5,776 bases of DNA from JAXHTH01 sp034211115. GTDB lineage: Bacteria > Planctomycetota > Phycisphaerae > Phycisphaerales > SM1A02. Position numbers and translations under genes: made by a program. Numbering within the stretch: position 1 is the first letter of the stretch; each line of letters starts with the position of its first letter. Location of the stretch: NCBI GenBank assembly GCA_034211115.1, contig JAXHTH010000356.1:1-5776 (forward strand). Direction: 5' to 3'. The notes under the pieces were generated by a model. It was not told the DNA's origin and did no database searches. It saw nothing but the letters and a program-made list of their open reading frames with translations. Of this stretch, positions 1 through 5,728 are shown one piece after another.

Positions 1-7
1 TGAGGCT

Positions 8-80
8 GGGGGCCGGAGGAGCGGGAGGGTTGAGGGGGGGCGGGGGCGCCGGGGGCGCCATGCTACGGGCGATCGGGGGG
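8..80 (+). repeat. G-rich tract with 9-nt tandem duplication and G-quadruplex potential
   Basis: Runs of three or more G lie at 8-12, 23-25, 27-29, 34-40, 42-46, 51-55 and 75-80. The runs between 23 and 55 are separated by 1-4 bases, which satisfies the usual G-quadruplex pattern on the + strand. Inside it GGGGGCGCC occurs twice in perfect tandem (42-50 and 51-59). The tract lies about 75-130 bases upstream of the likely parA transcription start, on the non-template strand. No convincing gene is seen in positions 1-165. The complementary strand has an open frame from an ATG at 61-59 to the window edge, but it would read almost only Pro and Ala. A folded structure and any regulatory role are inference. 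Confidence 0.5.
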
Positions 81-147
81 TGGTGGCGATGCGAGCGGTG
101 CGGGGGCGACGCGCGCCCGCCTGTTGCAGGCGAATTTTGCGCCGTCT

Positions 148-165
148 GGCCGATATACTCCGATT
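148..165 (+). promoter_or_regulatory. Probable -10 promoter element of the parA-vanZ unit, possibly leaderless
   Basis: TATACT at 154-159 is close to the bacterial -10 consensus and is an AT island in GC-rich sequence. The ATG at 166 follows after six bases, where transcription would normally begin, so the mRNA may start at or next to the start codon. No purine-rich ribosome binding site lies between the hexamer and the ATG. No good -35 is visible: TTGCAG at 124-129 is 24 bases away, and GCGAAT at 130-135 is correctly spaced but poor. The 14-nt string GGCCGATATACTCC (148-161) recurs with one mismatch at the same place before murJ (2653-2666), which supports a functional element. Confidence 0.6.
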
Positions 166-1254
166 ATGGATGACTCTTCAGCTTCTCAGCCAAGGACGGC
201 GTCGGGGCGCATCATCGCGATGCTCAACCAGAAGGGGGGCGTGGGAAAGACCACCTCCGCCGTGAATCTCGGGGCCGCCCTCGCCCGCGAGGGACACCGC
301 GTCTGCCTCATCGATCTCGATCCCCAGGCCCACCTCACCCTTCACCTGGGCATCGACGACGCTGACCTCGATCGGACCGTCTATGACCTGCTCGTGGACG
401 AGACCTGCCCGGCCGAGGAGGTGCTCGTCCGCGGGGCGAGGCCGAACCTGGATGCCATGCTCGCGGAGGTCGATCTCGCCGGGGCGGAGACGGAGCTCGC
501 CGGCCTCCGCGACCGCCAGAACATCCTCGCCCGCAAGTTCCGGCCCGCAGCGGGCGAGTACGACGTCGTGCTCATCGATTGCCCGCCCAGCCTCGGTTTG
601 CTGACGCTCAACGCCCTCAGCCTGGCCACGGAGCTGTTCGTGCCCATGCAGGCGCACTTCCTGGCCCTGCAGGGCGTGGGCCGGCTGCTGGAGACCGTCG
701 GGCTCGTCTGCCGTTCGGTCAACCCCGCCCTGCGCGTGACCGGCATCCTTCTGTGCATGCACGAGAGCCAGACCACGCTCGCGAAGGAGGTCGTCGCCGA
801 CCTCGATGCGTTTTTCGAGTCGATGCGCGAGGAGGACGTGCCCTGGCGCGACTGCCGGGTGCTGCGTCCTCCCATTCGCCGCAACATCAAGCTCGCCGAG
901 GCCCCGAGCTTCGGGAAGACGATCTTCGACTACGAGCCGTGGTGTCCCGGCGCGCTGGACTACCGAAAGCTCGCCGAGCATCTGCTCCAGGGATGGCGTG
1001 AAGAGGACGGGGTCGGCGAGGCCGCGGTCGCGCCGACTGACTCGGCGCCTTCCCCCGACGGCGAGGCCGGCGCGCCGCCTCCCGAGCGCTCCTCCGCGCC
1101 GCCGACGGAAGACCGGGAGGTGACCGCCGAAGACGAAACGCCGGCGCCGGAGATCATCACCATCGCGCCGAACCTCCGGGAGCCCGCGAAGCCTTCCGAC
1201 GACCGGCGCACGGCGAAGGCGGCGAAGAGCCCGCCGCGTCACGCCCATGTCTGA
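166..1254 (+). CDS. parA: ParA/Soj-family P-loop ATPase with disordered C-terminal tail
   Basis: A 362-residue protein of the ParA/MinD ATPase family, which dimerises on ATP and moves or positions DNA or other cargo, usually bound non-specifically to the nucleoid. Visible motifs: deviant Walker A KGGVGKTT at residues 23-30 (signature Lys23, P-loop Lys28), DLDPQ at 50-54 (A' motif), VVLIDCPPS at 134-142 (Walker B) and the Soj-like EAPSFGK at 245-251. The ATPase core ends near residue 278. Soj proteins are usually about 250-260 residues, so the remaining 84 or so residues are extra: Pro/Ala/Glu-rich, low complexity, with a basic last stretch. Start: ATG 166 is preferred to the in-frame TTG 124, because 124 would lie upstream of the -10-like TATACT. 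No parB follows. The next gene overlaps the stop by 8 bases, so it is probably co-translated. Chromosome segregation is possible, but an orphan positioning ATPase fits equally well. Confidence 0.93.
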   Translation: MDDSSASQPRTASGRIIAMLNQKGGVGKTTSAVNLGAALAREGHRVCLIDLDPQAHLTLHLGIDDADLDRTVYDLLVDETCPAEEVLVRGARPNLDAMLAEVDLAGAETELAGLRDRQNILARKFRPAAGEYDVVLIDCPPSLGLLTLNALSLATELFVPMQAHFLALQGVGRLLETVGLVCRSVNPALRVTGILLCMHESQTTLAKEVVADLDAFFESMREEDVPWRDCRVLRPPIRRNIKLAEAPSFGKTIFDYEPWCPGALDYRKLAEHLLQGWREEDGVGEAAVAPTDSAPSPDGEAGAPPPERSSAPPTEDREVTAEDETPAPEIITIAPNLREPAKPSDDRRTAKAAKSPPRHAHV

Positions 1255-2422
1255 ACGCGCCTCGCTCGTTCGTCGATTCGCCCGGCCCTGGCGCCTCGCG
1301 TTCATCCTCTACGCCTCCGCCCTCACCGTCGGCACGCACTGGCCGCAACTGACGCTGGCGCCGGAAGTGCCCGCCAGCGACAAGACGATCCACCTGCTCG
1401 CCTTCGCCGGCCTGACGTATCTGCTGTGGCGCACGCGGTGGCTGCGGGCGTACGGCATCGTCATCCCCCTCGCCTTTCTCTGGTCGATCGTCGACGAGCT
1501 CAGCCAGGGCATTCCGATCCTGAATCGTCACGTGACGTGGGAGGATGCGGCGGCCAACGCGCTGGGCGTGATCGTCGTCGCGGCCTGGATCCGGGCGCTG
1601 CGCCCGGTCGGCGGGGCCGTCAACCGCATGCGCATCGCGCTGCAGCAGTTCGCCTTCGATCGGCTCTTCGCATCGTGGCGCGCGTGGTTGCTGTTCGTCG
1701 GCGTGTTTCTCGCCTGCGCGGTGCCGCCCCTCATCGTCCGGCCGATCCTGGACCCGATTCAGACCGCGCGGGTCATCATCATCGCCGCCGTCGTGTGGTT
1801 CCTGCTCAGTATCGTGCTGCTGCTGCGCCTGTGGCGGGGGCAGATCCGTGATGTCGTCAGGACGCGCCCGTGCTTTGTCTGCGGCGTCTCCTGCATCAAC
1901 GTCAGGTTCGATCGCTCGGGCCGCGCGGCCTGCCCCGTCTGCGGGGTCGAGCTGCACGCGGGCCAGTGGACCGATCCCACCCCGCCCTCGTTCGGCATGC
2001 TGCTGGGCATCCTCGGTCGGCCGATCCTGCTGACGCTCATCGTGCTCCTCTTCGTCTTTGCGCTGATCTCGGTCAGCGCGCATCTGTTCGAATGGTCGCT
2101 GATCGCGGCCCCGACCTCGAGCCTCGCGCCTCGGATCGCGCACTTTGTCGGCACGCTCCCGCCGGAGCTGACCAGGGCCGTCGATCTGGCCCTCTGTCTG
2201 CTCCTGCTCGCGCTGGCCACCCGGCTCTACCGCTCCCGGCTGGCGCGGTATTACGATCGCTCCGTGCGCTGCCGGAGGTGCGGCCACGACCTGCGCGGCA
2301 CGCCGACCCAGAAGGGCGTGGGCCGCTGCGGCGAGTGCGGCACGCCCTTCGTGCGGATGTCGCCGCTGCCTCGATCGGAGGAAGAGAACGGGCAAACCAC
2401 AGAGAACACAGAGGAAGCTTGA
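1247..2422 (+). CDS. VanZ-like membrane protein with two zinc-ribbon motifs
   Basis: A 391-residue membrane protein. The N-terminal part carries the VanZ-like hallmarks: DKTIH at 45-49, a hydrophobic segment, DELSQ at 83-87, Arg94, and Asp100/Asn104/Gly107 in the next helix. VanZ of the vancomycin cluster gives low-level teicoplanin resistance, but the wider family is mostly uncharacterised, so resistance should not be assumed. Further hydrophobic segments are near 146-164, 175-196, 260-280 and 311-328. Two cysteine clusters are added: Cys209/212 with Cys229/232 between membrane segments, and Cys342/345 with Cys361/364 at the C-terminus, the latter in a CGHDLRG context typical of planctomycete proteins. 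ATG 1247 lies inside the parA stop (ATGTCTGA, 8-base overlap) without a ribosome binding site, suggesting termination-reinitiation coupling. The last residues (TTENTEEA) and the TGA are encoded by an intergenic repeat arm, so the original end may have been replaced. Confidence 0.85.
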   Translation: MSERASLVRRFARPWRLAFILYASALTVGTHWPQLTLAPEVPASDKTIHLLAFAGLTYLLWRTRWLRAYGIVIPLAFLWSIVDELSQGIPILNRHVTWEDAAANALGVIVVAAWIRALRPVGGAVNRMRIALQQFAFDRLFASWRAWLLFVGVFLACAVPPLIVRPILDPIQTARVIIIAAVVWFLLSIVLLLRLWRGQIRDVVRTRPCFVCGVSCINVRFDRSGRAACPVCGVELHAGQWTDPTPPSFGMLLGILGRPILLTLIVLLFVFALISVSAHLFEWSLIAAPTSSLAPRIAHFVGTLPPELTRAVDLALCLLLLALATRLYRSRLARYYDRSVRCRRCGHDLRGTPTQKGVGRCGECGTPFVRMSPLPRSEEENGQTTENTEEA

Positions 2423-2516
2423 AAGGGCTCGATCCGCCTGCAGCCGCGGCGATCGGTCCGACTCACGCGCCTTATCAGCTCCTCGCCGCACTCCCCCGCA
2501 CACCTTCGTCGCCTCG

Positions 2517-2585
2517 TCACTTCGTTGCTCCGTCGCTTTCTGTCTTGATCACTTCGTCTCTCCGTCTCTCAATCTCTCCGTCTCT
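2517..2585 (+). repeat. Degenerate pyrimidine-rich direct repeats
   Basis: TCACTTCGTTGCTCCGTCGCT (2517-2537) and TCACTTCGTCTCTCCGTCTCT (2549-2569) are identical at 18 of 21 positions with a 32-base offset. The core TCTCTCCGTCTCT (2557-2569) recurs exactly at 2573-2585, a 16-base offset. The repeats lie between the two inverted arms and read into a nearly purine-free stretch (2581-2620 has only four purines by hand count). No open frame here resembles a protein. The half-size offset suggests slippage or unequal duplication, and the unit is too degenerate and too short for a CRISPR array. Confidence 0.6.
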
Positions 2586-2620
2586 TCCCCCTCCCTGCCT
2601 TTCCCTCATCCCCTCCGCGC
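2551..2620 (+). terminator. Possible Rho-dependent termination zone after the parA-vanZ unit
   Basis: Downstream of the VanZ-like stop the + strand is rich in C and T and poor in G over about 70 bases, the composition expected of a Rho utilisation site in the RNA. No GC-rich hairpin followed by a T run was found between 2423 and 2671, so an intrinsic terminator is not visible. The position, between the end of one unit and the promoter of the next, suits a terminator. This rests on composition alone, and the repeat content is an alternative explanation for the bias. Confidence 0.25.
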
Positions 2621-2636
2621 CCTCTGCGTCTCTGCG

Positions 2637-2671
2637 GTGAATTCTCCCTTCCGGCCGATATGCTCCCTGTC
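2637..2671 (+). promoter_or_regulatory. Probable murJ promoter, possibly leaderless
   Basis: TATGCT at 2659-2664 is a -10-like hexamer seven bases before the ATG at 2672. The surrounding GGCCGATATGCTCC (2653-2666) copies the parA promoter string with one mismatch. A weak -35, GTGAAT at 2637-2642, is 16 bases upstream and overlaps the last bases of the right repeat arm, so the repeat may contribute to the promoter. No Shine-Dalgarno sequence precedes the start codon. Confidence 0.55.
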
Positions 2672-4261
2672 ATGCCCGACCGCTTCGAGCGACACGCGCG
2701 CAACGTCTCCCTCCTCACCGTGCTCAGCCGCATCACGGGTCTGGCGCGGGAGGCGGCGTTCAGCCGCGTCTTCGGCGCGGGCGGGCTGACCGACGCCTTC
2801 TTCTTCGCGTTCCTGATCCCCAACCTCTTTCGCCGGCTGTTCGGCGAGGGAGCGCTGGCCGCGGCGTTCCTGCCCGTCTACAGCCGACTCGAGCGGGACG
2901 ATCCGCAGACCGCACGGCGGCTGGCCTCGCTCATCGTCTCGCTGCTCGTCATCGTTCTCGGCGCGATCGTCCTCATCGGCGAACTGATCCTCTTCGCCAT
3001 CTCGCACCGGGCGGGCCACTCGAATCTCGCGCTGTGGCTGCTGATGGTGATGCTGCCGTACATGCCGCTGGTGTGCCTCGTCGCCGTGCTCGGCGCGATG
3101 CTCCAGGTGCACGGCCGTTTCGGCCCCACCGCGGCGGCGCCGATCGTCCTCAACCTCTGCCTCATCGCCGCGATCATCGGCCTGTCGTTCGTCTTCTCAG
3201 GCGATGTGAACGCGCCCGATTACGAGCGCGCCCGGCTCATTCACATCGGCTGCGTCGCGGGATCAGTGGTCTTCGCAGGCATTCTCCAGGTGAGCTGGAC
3301 GCTGTGGGCGCTGCGGGATCATCGATGGTGGGTGCGCGAGCGCGCCGGCGCGCGCGGCCCGCTGCGCATCGTGCTGGGCCAGGCCGGGCCGATGATCCTC
3401 GGCCTGGGGGTGCTGCAGCTCAACGTCCTCCTCGACGGCGTCATCGCCGGCTACCCGACCGTCATCGGCGCGACGATCTTCGGCCTCGACTACCCGCTCA
3501 CCGAAGGCGCGCTTGCCGCCGTCACCTTCGCGCAACGTCTCTACCAGTTCCCGCTGGGCGTGTTCGGGATCGCGATTGCGACGGCGATCTTTCCGGCCCT
3601 CGCGCGCCTGTCCGATGACGATCGCGCTTTTGCCGACATCGTCCGCCGCGGCCTTCGGCTGGTGATCTTCATCGGCCTGCCCGCGAGCGCGGGTCTGATC
3701 CTCGTGCGCCGGCCGCTCACGGCGGTCATCCTCCAGGGCGGCGACTTCACCGTGGCCGACACGGCCCGCGTGGCCCGCGTGCTGCTGGGCTACGCCCCCG
3801 CGATCTGGGCCTTCTCGATGACCCACGTCCTCACCCGCGCCTTCTACGCGCGCGGCGATGCGATGACGCCGGTCCGGACCGGCGTCTGCATCGTCATCCT
3901 GAACTTCATCCTCAACTGCACCCTCATCTGGACACCCCTGCGCGAGGCGGGGCTGGCGTGGTCGACGGCGATCTGCTCGATCATCCAGGTTGTCGCGCTG
4001 AGCATCCTGCTGCGACGCCGCGTCGGCGCGCTCGTCGATCGCTCCGTGCTGACAAGCTGGGGCAAATCGCTCGTCGCGACCGTTCTGATGATCGCCTGCC
4101 TGCTGGCGGTGATGGCGCTGCTGCCGGAGGCGTCAGACGACTGGGCCGGCTCGCTCCTCGCGCTGGCCGTGCTCGTCATCACGGGCGGGATCGTCTTCGC
4201 GCTCGTCGCCTTCATCCTCGGGATGCGCGAGCTGCGCTGGTCGCTGGGGCGATCGGGATGA
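2672..4261 (+). CDS. murJ: MurJ (MviN) lipid II flippase
   Basis: A 529-residue polytopic protein of the MOP superfamily that flips lipid II across the cytoplasmic membrane for peptidoglycan synthesis. The N-terminus has the family signature: SRITGLARE (19-27), FGAGGLTDAFF (34-44), IPNLFRRLFGEGA (49-61). By alignment in my head, Arg26, Asp41, Arg54 and Arg289 correspond to E. coli MurJ Arg24, Asp39, Arg52 and Arg270, the charged residues of the central cavity needed for function. RLYQFPLGVFGIAIAT around 289-304 is also typical. I count about 14 hydrophobic segments, the expected number, ending with the helix before GMREL. Start: ATG 2672 is preferred to the in-frame ATG 2660, because 2660 lies within the TATGCT hexamer. 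The length is normal, slightly above E. coli MurJ owing to loop insertions. rmuC follows 51 bases later. The gene implies that the organism makes peptidoglycan. Confidence 0.97.
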   Translation: MPDRFERHARNVSLLTVLSRITGLAREAAFSRVFGAGGLTDAFFFAFLIPNLFRRLFGEGALAAAFLPVYSRLERDDPQTARRLASLIVSLLVIVLGAIVLIGELILFAISHRAGHSNLALWLLMVMLPYMPLVCLVAVLGAMLQVHGRFGPTAAAPIVLNLCLIAAIIGLSFVFSGDVNAPDYERARLIHIGCVAGSVVFAGILQVSWTLWALRDHRWWVRERAGARGPLRIVLGQAGPMILGLGVLQLNVLLDGVIAGYPTVIGATIFGLDYPLTEGALAAVTFAQRLYQFPLGVFGIAIATAIFPALARLSDDDRAFADIVRRGLRLVIFIGLPASAGLILVRRPLTAVILQGGDFTVADTARVARVLLGYAPAIWAFSMTHVLTRAFYARGDAMTPVRTGVCIVILNFILNCTLIWTPLREAGLAWSTAICSIIQVVALSILLRRRVGALVDRSVLTSWGKSLVATVLMIACLLAVMALLPEASDDWAGSLLALAVLVITGGIVFALVAFILGMRELRWSLGRSG

Positions 4262-4298
4262 GCCCGGCCCCGGAAGGGCGGCGCCGCGCGAATGGCGT

Positions 4299-4312
4299 TA
4301 TCATGGACGCCC
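4299..4312 (+). promoter_or_regulatory. Possible rmuC -10 element close to the start codon
   Basis: TATCAT at 4299-4304 is an AT island in the GC-rich 51-base gap after murJ and lies eight bases before ATG 4313. The first and last T and the A match the -10 consensus. There is no recognisable -35 and no Shine-Dalgarno sequence. It is the weakest of the three similar elements in the window. rmuC could also be read from the murJ transcript. Confidence 0.4.
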
Positions 4313-5728
4313 ATGAACGCCTGGCTGTTCGCAATCATCGGATTCGCCGTCGGTCTGCTCGCCGCGGCGGCGTTCTTCCTCGCCCGCCGCGGCCGGGTGC
4401 AGGCCGATCTCACCACCGCCCGCGCCCGCAACGATCTGCTCCAGGATCAACTGGATCGTCAGAATGATGAGCTGCGCAGCGCGCGGAGCGAGATCGCCGA
4501 AGTTGATGACCGCCGCGAAGTCGCCGAGCGCGAGACCGCCGCGCTGCGCGAGCAGCTCAAGGCGCGCGAGCATGCCTACGCCGAGAAGGAGAAACTCCTG
4601 GAGGAGGCGAAGACGCGGCTCAGCGACGCCTTCGCGGCAACGGGCGCCAAGACCCTCCAGGCCAACACCGAAGAGTTCCTGAAACTCGCGCGGGCGACGT
4701 TCGAGAAACTGATGAGCGAGGCGAAAGGCGATGTCGAAAAACGCCAGCAGGCGATCGATGCCCTCGTCAAGCCGATCCGCGAGTTGCTGGAGAAGCATGG
4801 CACCGCGGTGAGCGAGATCGAGAAGAAGCGCGAGGTCGCCTACCGCGGCCTCGAAGAGCAGATCAAACAGATCCTCGCCTCCCACGAGAAGCTCGATCGC
4901 GAAACGGGGCGGCTCGTGACCGCCCTGCGCCGGCCCGAACAGCGCGGCCGGTGGGGCGAGATGCAGTTGCGCAACGTCGTCGAGCTCGCCGGGATGAGCC
5001 GGTACTGCGACTTCCGGGAACAGGTGCAGACCGATGATCCGTCCACGCGCGATCGGCCGGACATGATCGTCCACCTGCCCGGCGAGGGCGTCATCGTCGT
5101 CGACTCCAAGGTCGCGCTCGATGCCTATCTCGATTCCCTCCAGCCCGATGCGGACCGCGAGACGCTGCTGCGCACGCACGCGGGGCAGGTCGAGGCGCAC
5201 TACAGGAAGCTGTCGAGCAAGCGGTACTGGGAGCAGTTCGATCGCACGCCGAAGCTGGTGGTGATGTTCATGCCGCTGGAGTCGGCTTTGGTCGCCGCGC
5301 TGGAGATCAGGCCGCACCTGCACAGCGATGCGATGACCAATCACGTCCTCATCGCCACCCCCACCCTGCTCGTGGCCCTGCTGCGGGCGATCGCCTACGG
5401 CTGGCAGCAGGAGGACATCGCCGCCAACGCGCGGCAGATCTCCGAGACGGGTCGGGAGCTGTACGATCGCCTCGCCACCTTCGCCGGTCACTTCGAGAAG
5501 ATCGGCAAGGGGCTCGGACGCGCGACCGATGCCTACAACAGCGCCGTCGGCTCGCTGGAGCGGATGGTGCTGCCCAGCTCGCGCCGTCTGAAGGAACTGC
5601 ACGCGACGACGAGCGAGGACATCGCCGCCCCGAACCAGATCGAGATCGAGACCCGCCGCATCACCGCCGATGAACTGCTGCCGGCCGCGGATGAAACGGA
5701 CGCGCCGCGCGACGAGCCGGGCGAGTGA
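4313..5728 (+). CDS. rmuC: RmuC family DNA recombination-limiting protein
   Basis: A 471-residue RmuC protein. In E. coli, loss of rmuC raises inversion at short inverted repeats, and the conserved domain is predicted to have a restriction-endonuclease-like fold. Its biochemical activity is not firmly known. Residues about 4-22 form one N-terminal membrane anchor followed by Arg residues. About 29-125 is charged, Glu/Arg/Lys/Ala-rich and almost certainly coiled coil. The RmuC domain follows, with GRWGEMQL (212-219), a PD-(D/E)xK-like pair Asp250 and DSK at 264-266, and the family block around MPLESALVAAL and IATPTLLVALLR. Length and domain order are normal. The C-terminus after the domain is short and acidic. 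Start: ATG 4313 puts the membrane anchor right at the N-terminus; the in-frame ATG 4292 would add seven residues and lies upstream of the TATCAT hexamer. Its location after murJ has no obvious functional link. Confidence 0.95.
   Translation: MNAWLFAIIGFAVGLLAAAAFFLARRGRVQADLTTARARNDLLQDQLDRQNDELRSARSEIAEVDDRREVAERETAALREQLKAREHAYAEKEKLLEEAKTRLSDAFAATGAKTLQANTEEFLKLARATFEKLMSEAKGDVEKRQQAIDALVKPIRELLEKHGTAVSEIEKKREVAYRGLEEQIKQILASHEKLDRETGRLVTALRRPEQRGRWGEMQLRNVVELAGMSRYCDFREQVQTDDPSTRDRPDMIVHLPGEGVIVVDSKVALDAYLDSLQPDADRETLLRTHAGQVEAHYRKLSSKRYWEQFDRTPKLVVMFMPLESALVAALEIRPHLHSDAMTNHVLIATPTLLVALLRAIAYGWQQEDIAANARQISETGRELYDRLATFAGHFEKIGKGLGRATDAYNSAVGSLERMVLPSSRRLKELHATTSEDIAAPNQIEIETRRITADELLPAADETDAPRDEPGE

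Larger units (their letters stand above)
2396..2638. repeat. Inverted pair of CAGAG-type repeat arms enclosing about 206 bases
   Basis: The left arm ACCACAGAGAACACAGAGG (2396-2414) matches the reverse complement of the right arm CCTCTGCGTCTCTGCGGT (2621-2638) at 16 of 18 positions plus one extra A. The left arm lies inside the 3' end of the VanZ-like gene and the right arm ends 20 bases before the murJ -10 element. From memory, strings of the type ACCGCAGAGACGCAGAGG recur in intergenic regions of many planctomycete, acidobacterial and other environmental genomes and give spurious peptides such as ETQRARRG. This window shows one inverted pair only, so genome-wide repetition is established knowledge rather than seen here. 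No transposase is present. It could be a small non-autonomous element or a structured RNA or DNA region. Confidence 0.6.

Noticed and set aside
1..61. Minus-strand open frame starting MAPPAPPPPLNPPAPP at 61 and reaching the window edge
   Set aside because: Only about 20 codons are visible. It is nearly pure Pro/Ala from G-run DNA and has no start signal like the other genes, so it cannot be called without sequence to the left.
178..2503. Long minus-strand frames opposite parA and the VanZ-like gene (375 and 448 codons)
   Set aside because: Both are Arg/Asp/Gln-rich, low-complexity shadows of genes with clear family motifs on the + strand.
2517..2585. Possible CRISPR-like array
   Set aside because: The repeats are degenerate, with irregular 16- and 32-base offsets and no unique spacers. 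No cas gene is nearby.
1870..2640. A 256-codon + strand frame running from within the VanZ-like gene into the intergenic region
   Set aside because: It is out of frame with the VanZ-like gene and Arg/Pro/Ala-rich. Its end merely translates the pyrimidine-rich repeats as Ser/Leu/Pro, and it has no family resemblance.
4267..4279. Hairpin GCCC-CGGAA-GGGC between murJ and rmuC as a terminator
   Set aside because: The stem is only four base pairs and no T run follows. Such short GC stems are common by chance here.
2396..5728. A functional link between RmuC, which limits inversion at inverted repeats, and the nearby inverted repeat
   Set aside because: Proximity alone is the only evidence. RmuC acts genome-wide and the repeat type occurs in many genomes irrespective of this neighbour.
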